Of a stretch of DNA of 64,000 nt, positions 27,156 to 35,510 are shown one piece after another. A model generated the notes under the pieces. The model was given only the letters and a program-made list of their open reading frames with translations, was not told the DNA's origin and did no database searches. Made by a program: the position numbers and the translations under genes. Position 1 is the stretch's first letter. Every line of letters begins with the position of its first letter. Source of the stretch: Pseudovibrio sp. M1P-2-3 (lineage in GTDB: Bacteria > Pseudomonadota > Alphaproteobacteria > Rhizobiales > Stappiaceae); NCBI RefSeq assembly GCF_031501865.1, contig NZ_JARRCW010000001.1:1881001-1945000 (forward strand), written 5' to 3'.

Positions 27156-29189
27156 ATGTTGAATAAAACGGCACTTCTATCGTTTGCGTCCCTACTTACA
27201 ATCAGTTCCGCAGCTTTGGCGGGGTCCGCTGAGGTTAAAGTGGAGGTTCTGGACAAGACCTTTGATCCTGCGGGCGGGTTTCTGGCCTATACGGAGTTTG
27301 AGCTTTCCGGTGAACCCTTGGCAGAAGGGCTCGGGCTGGACCTCGATGTTCTTGACCCAAATCTGGTCAATCAACCTACAGCTTTTGATTATGCCGCTGG
27401 CATCGAGAGCTATGAGTACTCTGAGGAGGCTATGTATGCGGTCAACTACCAGTCCAAGATGGGCCCGCATATTGTAAATGGTCCGCTGAACAAGGCTCGT
27501 GGCGGCTCACTGGAGAGCTTGGGCAAGCGAGTAATCGAGTTGGCTGATTCCGTGGCGTTTCCGGTAGAAGAAATTCCGCTCAACATGTATCCCATTACCT
27601 TCCCGTACATGTCTGCGGTGCCTGAGTTTGAAAAGGCCATTGATACCACTGTAGTTTCCAGCGATGAGATCGAACTGCTGACTGCAAAGGGTGAGTCCAA
27701 ATCCGTTAAAATTGATATACCCGCTTATTTTCGTGACTATGCTTCATTGGCATGGAAAGAAGAGGGCATGGATAAGGCCTTCAATCCCGGCGCTGCTGCG
27801 GGTATTATGTTGAAGGATGTGATGTGGGCACAGGATTTCCTTGGCGGTATGCACACCATCGAGGGAGATGAAGAGGTTGAGGCGAACAGCGCGCAGATGG
27901 ATCAGGATGGGGTCCATGCCCTAGGTGTGTCCACCGCTGACGGGTTCAACGGCGTTATTCTGACAGAAATGATCAATGACCGTTTAGTGACCTTGCGCGA
28001 CCAGTTCGGCTATGATGGGAGAGAGCTTGGTGTTAAGCTGAGCGCCAAGTATGACCCAGCTCAAGGGCCAATTTGGTTCCCACACAAAGTTACTGTTACG
28101 GAGAAGAGTGAGAACTCTGTAAAGGCAATTGACAGTTTGCAGGTAAACGATGGGGTCTCCACACTGCGTGATACTTGGCTGATGCTGTGGCCGCTTTCTG
28201 AGGTTTATGCGTTCTCCGACCAGCGCCCAGTGAATATTAATCAGAGCCCGGCTTTCCTTGCAGTGTTTGACGGAGCGCCGTTTGCGGCAGCGCCAGCACA
28301 AAACACCGATAATGACCCGGCGAATAACGTTGCCTCTGATGATGTGTTCTCAGTTGCAAGCACGCTGACCAACGCTACTTTCAAGAACCTTGATGTTCTG
28401 CACTTCAACAGAAAAGCAGGCACACTGGTTGACCGTTATGATGGCAAGCAGGGCTCCTCTGTTACTACATATGATGCAGCTTACGCTCTTCAGGCTCTGA
28501 CCATCTATCAGCGTTCTCAAGATGCCTTAGCGGTGGGCTATGCTTCTGCTGATGCGGGTGAAAGCCTTGAAACAGAACGCGGCAAGCGGGCGCTTGAGCT
28601 GGTTAAGGCACAGGCGGACTTTATCCTGAAGAACCTCATTGCTGAAAACGGCCTTGCCGTAGACAGCTTTGAGCTTGGCAAAGGTGCTGGTAGTGAGCAG
28701 AGCCTTGGTACGCAGTTCGCCGTTGTGCACGGATTGAGCTCAGCATTCATCGCCACTAAGGAAGAGGGCTACAAGGAAGCTGCACGCAAGCTGTACGTGA
28801 CCATTGAAGCTAAGATGTATGACAAGGAAATCGGCACTTATGCTGCTGTTCCAGGTAAGCCAACTGAGCACACTCCATATACGGCGGCGGCAATCAGCGC
28901 TGGCCTTCGCAGTTCCATGCTAATTTTGCGTAACAGCGAAGGGGAAAGCGAGCCGCTTCTGGACCTTGCAAGCTTGACGGAGCGTTATGAGAGCTGGTTC
29001 CGCACTGTTATCAATGGCCGTAATGTGGATGAAGGCATGCAGCTGGCTGAGTGGCTAGGCGACTCCGGTGAAAACGTTATTTCCGGTAACGAGGATATAG
29101 ACACCGATGCGGATAATGTGCCGCAAATCACTCATGCGGGCAATGCCATGGTGATGGCAGGCAAAGTTAAAGTCTCCGCTGCGAAATAA
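27156..29189 (+). CDS. Large exported protein of unknown function
   Basis: Not recognised. It has 677 residues with a clear Sec signal peptide (MLNKTALLSFASLLTISSAA, cleavage likely after LAG). The mature protein is acidic and has no cysteine-heme motif and no membrane helix. The N-terminal half looks beta/alpha mixed. The C-terminal half (about residues 430-620) is helical with repeated AYALQALTIYQRSQDA, ALELVKAQADFILKNLIAE and AISAGLRSSMLILR segments, suggestive of an alpha/alpha toroid as in glycan-processing proteins. A calcium-like acidic loop GNEDIDTDADNVPQ lies near the C-terminus. It lies 147 bases upstream of the multiheme cytochrome gene and behind the Fur-like site, so a periplasmic role in the same process is inferred. 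Confidence 0.8.
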   Translation: MLNKTALLSFASLLTISSAALAGSAEVKVEVLDKTFDPAGGFLAYTEFELSGEPLAEGLGLDLDVLDPNLVNQPTAFDYAAGIESYEYSEEAMYAVNYQSKMGPHIVNGPLNKARGGSLESLGKRVIELADSVAFPVEEIPLNMYPITFPYMSAVPEFEKAIDTTVVSSDEIELLTAKGESKSVKIDIPAYFRDYASLAWKEEGMDKAFNPGAAAGIMLKDVMWAQDFLGGMHTIEGDEEVEANSAQMDQDGVHALGVSTADGFNGVILTEMINDRLVTLRDQFGYDGRELGVKLSAKYDPAQGPIWFPHKVTVTEKSENSVKAIDSLQVNDGVSTLRDTWLMLWPLSEVYAFSDQRPVNINQSPAFLAVFDGAPFAAAPAQNTDNDPANNVASDDVFSVASTLTNATFKNLDVLHFNRKAGTLVDRYDGKQGSSVTTYDAAYALQALTIYQRSQDALAVGYASADAGESLETERGKRALELVKAQADFILKNLIAENGLAVDSFELGKGAGSEQSLGTQFAVVHGLSSAFIATKEEGYKEAARKLYVTIEAKMYDKEIGTYAAVPGKPTEHTPYTAAAISAGLRSSMLILRNSEGESEPLLDLASLTERYESWFRTVINGRNVDEGMQLAEWLGDSGENVISGNEDIDTDADNVPQITHAGNAMVMAGKVKVSAAK

Positions 29190-29336
29190 ACGAAACATTT
29201 AAAGAATTTAAGTGGTCGGGGTGCATTAAAACGCTCCGGCTGCTTGTGCCGTTAACCTATGTCAAATGCGAGGCAATTGCATTTAGCTATAGAGACAGCT
29301 TAGATAACAACAATAAAGATGAATTGATCCGCACCC

Positions 29337-32300
29337 ATGGACGCTGCAAGCAATAAGTGTGAACCTGCAAAGGGGCCAAATTCAGTGCGAACCGGTACAC
29401 TGAAACGACTTTGGAAACGCCAGAGTTACAAAAGTAAACACGCTGAATTTACACTCTATTTCCTGGTCATAAGTGGACTTATGTTGTGGGATACTGTTGG
29501 CCTTTCCTGGCCGTTTGTCCAGCCCACGCTTGCAATCCACTATATTGCCTCTCTTATCTTTTTTCCTCTTGTCGTTCTCCCATTCTGGCTTTCCCACCGC
29601 GATATCTTGAAAAAGAATGGTCGCCCGTTTTTGCGTTTGAGCGGGCGGATTATTGAGGTAGCGCTGGTACTGCTGGCCCTTAGCGGCGCGTATCTGGCTT
29701 TTTTTGGAAACCGCGGCAATGTGCTGGGGCAGGTGGCTTATTGGGCACATCTGGTACCCGCCATACCGATTTCATTTCTTGTATTCTTTCATGCCAAGCG
29801 CTTTTCAATGTTGAAGGTGGCCGCGTGGGTGCTTCCCTTTCTTCTGGCGCTTACAGCGCTCATGGCACCTGCCTATTCCGCAGTTGAAAGCGGTTCTCTG
29901 ATTAAGAAGGAGACCGGCAAAAAGCTTGTTTCGGCAAACTTTGATGCTGGCAGTGTTTCTGTGCTTGATCGGGAGAGCGGCAAGATCCTGCAAGAGACCT
30001 ACGTGGGCGGGGACGTGCGCCGCGCCGCGCTTGATGAGCAGCGGAATATTGCAGGTGTGACGGATTACACCGGTGACCGAGTGGTCTTTGTTGACCTGAA
30101 AAATAATCGAATTCTCTCAGAGTTTAAAACAGGGTACAGGCCCTTTGGTATTGTCTATGACAAAGCCAATGACCTGTATTGGGTCTCCTTGTTTGAGGCC
30201 CATAAGATCATTGCTGTTGATCCGCAAAAAGGTATCGTACAGGAGGAAACGAGCGAGGAAACCCCTCGGGGTCTGGCGCTACTCAGTGACGGACGGCTGA
30301 TCGTCACCCATGCCATGGTGGGCAAGGTTTCTATCTTGGAAACAGCAGGAGGTGCGCTTAAGCTGTTAAAGACCATAGCGCTTGCACAAACGCAGGAGAG
30401 TGATGAGACCGTTTCGCAAGGCCTGCCACGTATTCTGGATGATATAGCCGTTAGCCCTGATGAAAAGGAAGCATGGCTACCGCACGTACTTTGGAATTTT
30501 GATCACCCCTTCCAGTTCCAGTCCACCGTGTTTCCCAGTGTGTCGGTGCTCAGCCTTGAACGGGATCAGGAAAAAGAGGTGGCGGAGCGGCGCAAGCATC
30601 TGTTTAAACAGATCAATATTGTTGACACCAATAACCGTACCCGTATTGTCTCCAATCCTCATGATGCGGAGTTCTCCGAGGATGGCAAAAAGGTCTATGT
30701 GACGCTGGCGGGCAGTGAAGACCTGATGGTTTTTGACCTGACCCGTCGCACCGCGCTGACAGCCAAGAAAGAACGCAGAGCCCGGCGAAAAGGTAAGATC
30801 AATCAGGGCGGCGCCAAGGTGATGCAGATCTTCCGTCATATTCCGGGAAATAACCCACGGGGACTGGTTGTCTCTGGTCAGGACATCTTTGTTCAAAACG
30901 CCATGACGCTTGACCTTGTAAAGCTGAAACGGGGCGGTGAGGGGCCGTTTGCGCGGATCACTTTAAGCGAGGAGGCACGAACACCTCTGGTCAAAACGGA
31001 TCCCATGGACCCTGAACTGCGCCGCGGGAAGACCCTCTTTAACAGCGCCAACTCAGATGACGCCAAACAAACACCCACCGCAGGCGATTTCTGGATGAGC
31101 TGCCAGAGTTGCCATGTGGATGGCTTTAACTTCACCAACGGCTATCTTTATCGCTCTACACCTATTGATAAGTTTAAGCGGTCGGTGATCGGGCATGGCA
31201 ACCTCAAGAATATGATTTCCGGCGATTTTACCGGCGATTATTTGCGCATCATGCAAAAGACGCAGGGCGGCATGGGCCATGATGACCGTGACGGGGCTTT
31301 GCCCACCAATGCGGATGAACCATCAGACATCCTGAGAAAGGATATGGAGGCTCTACAAGCCTTTGTGACTTCCCTTGGAAACCTGCCTCTAAACGCCAGC
31401 TGGGTGCGCCTTGATGATGAACGCAAAGTTCTGCATGAGAAGGAGTGGGTAAACTCTGCCGCCTGTGCCTCTTGCCACTCGGATATGTTTGAGCAGTGGG
31501 CAGATTCCAACCATCGTTTGATGGGGGAATCCAATCCATATTTCATGGTGGTGAAATCCGTTGCTGAACAGACAGAGGGTAAGGATTTTGGCAAGTGGTG
31601 TCTGGGGTGTCATGAGCCGCAGGAGCAGTTCACCGAGCCGAAAACCACACCGCAACAAGGCCATATGTTTGAAAAGGGCGGCGCCAGCCTCTTTGACGCC
31701 CTTGAAAAAGGCAAGCCGGATTCCGATGAGGGCACGGGCTGTCTGTTCTGCCACCGGATCACCCGAATTGAAGCTGCTTTGGGCAAGAAAGCGGGCACAA
31801 ATGCTAGCTTTACCGTCAACGTGAAAGACCGGGAAAAGTATATCTTTGAAGATAACGACAACGGGCTGCTGCACTGGGTTGGTAACCGGCAGATTAACGC
31901 CAAACCAGAGGTGCACGCAAAGTCCTACTCCCAGCCGTTCTATAAAGATTCGGCCCTATGCAGCACCTGCCACAATGAGGTGGCACCGGGCACAGGCAGT
32001 ATTATCGTGAATACCTATGGGGAATGGGAGAAATCCTCCTTCAACAATCCTGATGACCCTTCCAAGAACCGCACCTGCATTAGCTGCCATATGATGGGGG
32101 ATGTGCAGAAAATCGGTGAGAATGTACCGGGAATCTCCACCGACGGCGGTAAGGTGAAAGACAATGTGGTAACGCACCAGTTCACCGGAGCAAATCACCA
32201 TCTGGTGGGCCTGCGCAACAAGAAGCTCTCTGATATGAGCATTGAGCTGCTGCGCACTGCTGCCAGGCTGGAAAGCCGGATTGATGAAAACGGCCAGTTG

Positions 32301-32747
32301 GTTATTCGCGTTAACAACGTGGGGGCAGGCCATGCCCTGCCAACGGGCGTTGCGGATTTCCGCCAGCTCTGGCTGGATGTGAGCGTGACGGACGCAAATG
32401 GCAACATTGTTCTGAAAGACGGCCAAATGGACGCAAATGGAGCTGTGTCAGCAGATGCGCGCATGTTCCAGAAGGTCTTTGGGGACAAGGACGGCAATCC
32501 GGTTGGTCTGAAATTCTGGCGCTACGAAAAGATGCTCAAAGATACAAAAATTCCGGCGGACGGCTACCGCGATGAAGCCTTTGCTTTGCCTGAAGGTATC
32601 GCCTATCCGCTCAAACTGGATGTGAAAATGATGTTCCGCATCTACCCTCAGTGGGTGACGGATGCGGTGCGCCAATCCTATCCGGAACTCCCCAACCCAG
32701 AAGCTGTTGTTATGGCTGAATTAAATGAAACTCTGGAGCGGCCATAA
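29337..32747 (+). CDS. Membrane-anchored beta-propeller hexaheme c-type cytochrome
   Basis: A 1,136-residue composite. Residues about 38-185 hold four or five membrane helices with histidines spaced as in b-type cytochromes (H-x13-H in YWAHLVPAIPISFLVFFHAK). Residues about 190-560 form a beta-propeller of YVTN type (KLVSANFDAGSVSVLDRESG and later blades). Then come six CXXCH heme-c motifs at about residues 587 (CQSCH), 709 (CASCH), 755 (CLGCH), 802 (CLFCH), 875 (CSTCH) and 913 (CISCH). The second starts a cytochrome c554-like pattern, CASCHSDMFEQWADSNH. A beta-rich C-terminal domain follows. It probably carries electrons between the quinone pool and the periplasm. The gene abuts the FTR1 gene with no gap, implying joint function. 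The start codon lacks a clear ribosome site. Confidence 0.87.
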   Translation: MDAASNKCEPAKGPNSVRTGTLKRLWKRQSYKSKHAEFTLYFLVISGLMLWDTVGLSWPFVQPTLAIHYIASLIFFPLVVLPFWLSHRDILKKNGRPFLRLSGRIIEVALVLLALSGAYLAFFGNRGNVLGQVAYWAHLVPAIPISFLVFFHAKRFSMLKVAAWVLPFLLALTALMAPAYSAVESGSLIKKETGKKLVSANFDAGSVSVLDRESGKILQETYVGGDVRRAALDEQRNIAGVTDYTGDRVVFVDLKNNRILSEFKTGYRPFGIVYDKANDLYWVSLFEAHKIIAVDPQKGIVQEETSEETPRGLALLSDGRLIVTHAMVGKVSILETAGGALKLLKTIALAQTQESDETVSQGLPRILDDIAVSPDEKEAWLPHVLWNFDHPFQFQSTVFPSVSVLSLERDQEKEVAERRKHLFKQINIVDTNNRTRIVSNPHDAEFSEDGKKVYVTLAGSEDLMVFDLTRRTALTAKKERRARRKGKINQGGAKVMQIFRHIPGNNPRGLVVSGQDIFVQNAMTLDLVKLKRGGEGPFARITLSEEARTPLVKTDPMDPELRRGKTLFNSANSDDAKQTPTAGDFWMSCQSCHVDGFNFTNGYLYRSTPIDKFKRSVIGHGNLKNMISGDFTGDYLRIMQKTQGGMGHDDRDGALPTNADEPSDILRKDMEALQAFVTSLGNLPLNASWVRLDDERKVLHEKEWVNSAACASCHSDMFEQWADSNHRLMGESNPYFMVVKSVAEQTEGKDFGKWCLGCHEPQEQFTEPKTTPQQGHMFEKGGASLFDALEKGKPDSDEGTGCLFCHRITRIEAALGKKAGTNASFTVNVKDREKYIFEDNDNGLLHWVGNRQINAKPEVHAKSYSQPFYKDSALCSTCHNEVAPGTGSIIVNTYGEWEKSSFNNPDDPSKNRTCISCHMMGDVQKIGENVPGISTDGGKVKDNVVTHQFTGANHHLVGLRNKKLSDMSIELLRTAARLESRIDENGQLVIRVNNVGAGHALPTGVADFRQLWLDVSVTDANGNIVLKDGQMDANGAVSADARMFQKVFGDKDGNPVGLKFWRYEKMLKDTKIPADGYRDEAFALPEGIAYPLKLDVKMMFRIYPQWVTDAVRQSYPELPNPEAVVMAELNETLERP

Positions 32748-33566
32748 ATGTTTGCCAGTTTTCTGATTACTTTCCGCGAAGGGCTGGAAGCCTTCCTGCT
32801 AGTGGGCATCATTCTTTCCTACATGCATAAACTGGATGTGCGCCGCTACAATAAATATGTCTATCTGGGCGTTGCTCTGGGCCTCATCGTCTCGCTGGCC
32901 TTGGCCTTCGTGTTTCAGGTGGTCATTGATCAGTTTTCCAACGAGCACTACCAGACCCTGTTGATGATTTTTATCCTGCTGTTTGCCACGCTGGTGCTCA
33001 GCTACATGGCAGTGTGGATGCACAGGCAAGCCAAGGCGCAGGTGGACCATGTCAGAAAACAGCTGCACGCACATATCTCGGCGGGCAACCTTTGGGGCAT
33101 GGTGTTTCTGGCGTTTATTGCAGTGCTGCGCGAAGGGTTTGAGACAGTCCTGTTCTTTTCCGCGCTCATGTATTCAGGGCAGGGCGTCACACTGGAAAAT
33201 GGTCTGATCGGCGCAGCGCTTGGCTTGATGGCTTCCATCGTGCTGGTGTGGGCGATGATGCGCGGCACCCGTCAGGTGCCCATTGCGCCGTTTTTCAAAT
33301 ACACCAGCCTGCTCATTATCATCATCGCTGCCGGTCTGTTTTCTTCTGCGATCAATATGCTGCAGGCCATTGATGTTGTGCCGGTGGTCGTGGAGCAGAT
33401 TTTCAATATCGCGTTCATTCTGGATGATCAGGGCACCTTTGGAACTTTTATGCGTGCGCTTTTTGGCTATAACGCCTCTCCAACGCTGATCCAGTTTGCA
33501 AGCTGGGCGCTTTACCTTGGACTATTCCTGAGCTTCTGGAGCCGCGGCTATGCTAAAAAGATCTGA
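32748..33566 (+). CDS. FTR1/EfeU-family iron permease
   Basis: Inner-membrane high-affinity iron permease of 272 residues and seven predicted helices. Both REGLE-type iron-binding motifs are visible: FREGLEAFLLVGIIL in helix 1 (about residue 10) and LREGFETVLFFSALM in helix 4 (about residue 128). It starts at the base after the cytochrome stop and overlaps the next gene by 17 bases. FTR1 proteins move iron coupled to oxidation of Fe(II) by a partner, such as a copper oxidase in yeast or EfeB/EfeO in E. coli. Here the obvious redox partner is the hexaheme cytochrome; no EfeO, EfeB or P19 homologue is adjacent. Confidence 0.93.
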   Translation: MFASFLITFREGLEAFLLVGIILSYMHKLDVRRYNKYVYLGVALGLIVSLALAFVFQVVIDQFSNEHYQTLLMIFILLFATLVLSYMAVWMHRQAKAQVDHVRKQLHAHISAGNLWGMVFLAFIAVLREGFETVLFFSALMYSGQGVTLENGLIGAALGLMASIVLVWAMMRGTRQVPIAPFFKYTSLLIIIIAAGLFSSAINMLQAIDVVPVVVEQIFNIAFILDDQGTFGTFMRALFGYNASPTLIQFASWALYLGLFLSFWSRGYAKKI

Positions 33567-34941
33567 TCATATTCTGGTTCTGGGGGCAGGGCCTGCGGGG
33601 CTGACTGCTGCCATTCGGCTGCTGGAGGCCGGGCACCGTGTGACAGTGCTGGAAAAGGCGGTGAAAGAGGGCGGTCAGAGCGGGACAACCAAGTTTGAAG
33701 GTCGCCATGGCACCTACCGGTTTGATTATGGTGGGCATCGCTTCATCACCCACAACGCGCAGCTGTTGCAATTGGTGGAAGAGCTGGTGGGCGATGACTT
33801 GCTGACCAGCCAGCGCAAGAGCGTAATCCGATTTCAGGGGCGCATCTATGACTATCCGCTGGCTATGGGGAACATCCTAAAAACGGCTCCGGCTTCCCTG
33901 CTGGCTGGTGCCTTGAAAGATCTGACGGTTCTGCCGCTCTCCAGACCCAACGACGACAATTTTGCAACGTGGATCACCAGCCGCTTCGGTAAAACGCTCT
34001 ATCAGAACTTTTTTGAGGGCTACACCGCTAAGCTTTGGGGCGTTGATCCTGAAAAGCTTTCCGCTGACTGGGCCGGACAGCGCATCAGCCTTTTGGACCT
34101 GAAAGATGTGGCAAAGCGCCTTCTGCCCATGGGCAAGGACACCCCGCGCACCTATGCCAGAAGCTACCGCTATCCTAAGTATGGGTTTGGCGTCATCTTT
34201 GAGCGCATGGCGCAGAAGGTGGAAGTGCTGGGTGGCAAGATTGTCTATGGCGCCCCAGTCAATGGCTTTGATTATGCTGGCCCTCATATTACCGCTGTGA
34301 AGGCGGGGGGGAACTCATATAAGGCTGATACGGTAATTTCCACCCTGTCGCTTCCGCTTATGGTGGACCTTACGGGCAGTGAAAGCTCGCTGACATTCCG
34401 CGGGCTGAGGTTCTTCAATATGCCACTTGAGTTGAACAACCTTTCTGATTGCACATGGCAGTACCTGTCCGATCCCGACATCATGGCAACGCGCCTGCAG
34501 GAACCCAAGCGGCGTTCAAAGTTCATGGCACCAAAGGGACACACCTCCGCCATGCTGGAGATCCCTTGTGATCCGGATAGCGCCTTGTGGCAGATGAACG
34601 ATGAGCAGATGTTTGCCAAGGCTTGTGATGTTTTGAAAAAACTTGGGCTTGATAGCTCTGCGGCGACGGGCGAGTGCTTTTCCACCTACCAAAGTCAGGC
34701 CTATCCTCTCATGAGCGTTGGCTATGAAAAGGAGCGGGCAAAGGCTATTAGGCACCTTAATCAGTTTGACAACCTGATCCAGTGCGGCCGGCAGGGCACC
34801 TTCCGTTATATCTTCACGGATACTTCCATGGAAATGGGGCAGATGGCAGCCGACAGCGTGATTGAAGCTGAAGACCGGCGTGCAACCATTTTTGAACATC
34901 GAAGCGAACGCACCGTTATTGAAACCCAAAGCGTTGCATAG
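33550..34941 (+). CDS. FAD-dependent oxidoreductase, amine-oxidase / UDP-galactopyranose-mutase-like
   Basis: 463 residues with an N-terminal FAD-binding Rossmann motif (ILVLGAGPAGLTAAIRLLEAG, residues 8-28), followed by the DYGGHRFIT substrate loop and FFEGYTAKLWGVDPEKLSAD. This pattern is found in protoporphyrinogen-oxidase-like and Glf-like flavoproteins that often neighbour glycosyltransferases. The C-terminal FAD contact NLIQCGRQGTFRYIFTD is also present. It overlaps the FTR1 gene by 17 bases. Its substrate is unknown: an isoprenoid, a heme precursor or a sugar nucleotide are all possible. Confidence 0.82.
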   Translation: MLKRSDHILVLGAGPAGLTAAIRLLEAGHRVTVLEKAVKEGGQSGTTKFEGRHGTYRFDYGGHRFITHNAQLLQLVEELVGDDLLTSQRKSVIRFQGRIYDYPLAMGNILKTAPASLLAGALKDLTVLPLSRPNDDNFATWITSRFGKTLYQNFFEGYTAKLWGVDPEKLSADWAGQRISLLDLKDVAKRLLPMGKDTPRTYARSYRYPKYGFGVIFERMAQKVEVLGGKIVYGAPVNGFDYAGPHITAVKAGGNSYKADTVISTLSLPLMVDLTGSESSLTFRGLRFFNMPLELNNLSDCTWQYLSDPDIMATRLQEPKRRSKFMAPKGHTSAMLEIPCDPDSALWQMNDEQMFAKACDVLKKLGLDSSAATGECFSTYQSQAYPLMSVGYEKERAKAIRHLNQFDNLIQCGRQGTFRYIFTDTSMEMGQMAADSVIEAEDRRATIFEHRSERTVIETQSVA

Positions 34942-34951
34942 GAGAACCTGA

Positions 34952-35509
34952 ATGAGAAATGTAATTTATGCAGTGCTCCTTTCCCTGTTTGTGGCCGGTC
35001 CAGCCCATGCATACTCCTACGCAGCCGCCGGTAAAGAGCCCCTGATAGATGCACGTGAAGCGATTTTACTTGCGGTGAATGCGGGAGATTTTGAAGTGGC
35101 AACTCTGGCGGCGGGAGAAGTATCCGAAGAAATCTCCTATCTCACAAAGGATTATGATAGCGGGCTTTCTAAGGCTTTAGATAATGCTCTTGCTTCACAA
35201 GATGCTTTAGAAATCTCGGCGGCAATCAACCGCGCCTTTCAGGCGGAAATTGCCCGCCGGTTACACGCGGGTGCCCAGAACCTTGATGACTACCAAACCG
35301 CCAAAGTTCTGGTGGTGAAGTCAAAACGGTTCTTCGATGCCATGGCCGGTGAACTTCCGGGCGCGCAGCGACAGGTAGTAGAGGAAGGCCTTATCAAGGC
35401 GCTTGAAGCCATCGGCAACCCCGGCGTCTTTGGGGTCGGCAAAAAAGACGCGGATCCGGTAGCTTATAATGCTGCTGTTGAGGATGTCTTGGAGGCCTTG
35501 GCAAATTAG
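34952..35509 (+). CDS. Small exported helical protein of the FTR1 locus
   Basis: 185 residues with a signal peptide (MRNVIYAVLLSLFVAGPAHA). The mature part is almost all helical with no cysteine. Its pattern (DAREAILLAVNAGDFEVATL, then EISAAINRAFQAEIARRL and VVEEGLIKALEAIGN) resembles the helical periplasmic domains that are fused to some bacterial FTR1 permeases, which would make it a separate version of that domain. This is inference from pattern only. GGAG precedes the ATG; the gene lies 10 bases after the FAD enzyme. Confidence 0.75.
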   Translation: MRNVIYAVLLSLFVAGPAHAYSYAAAGKEPLIDAREAILLAVNAGDFEVATLAAGEVSEEISYLTKDYDSGLSKALDNALASQDALEISAAINRAFQAEIARRLHAGAQNLDDYQTAKVLVVKSKRFFDAMAGELPGAQRQVVEEGLIKALEAIGNPGVFGVGKKDADPVAYNAAVEDVLEALAN

Positions 35510-35510
35510 G

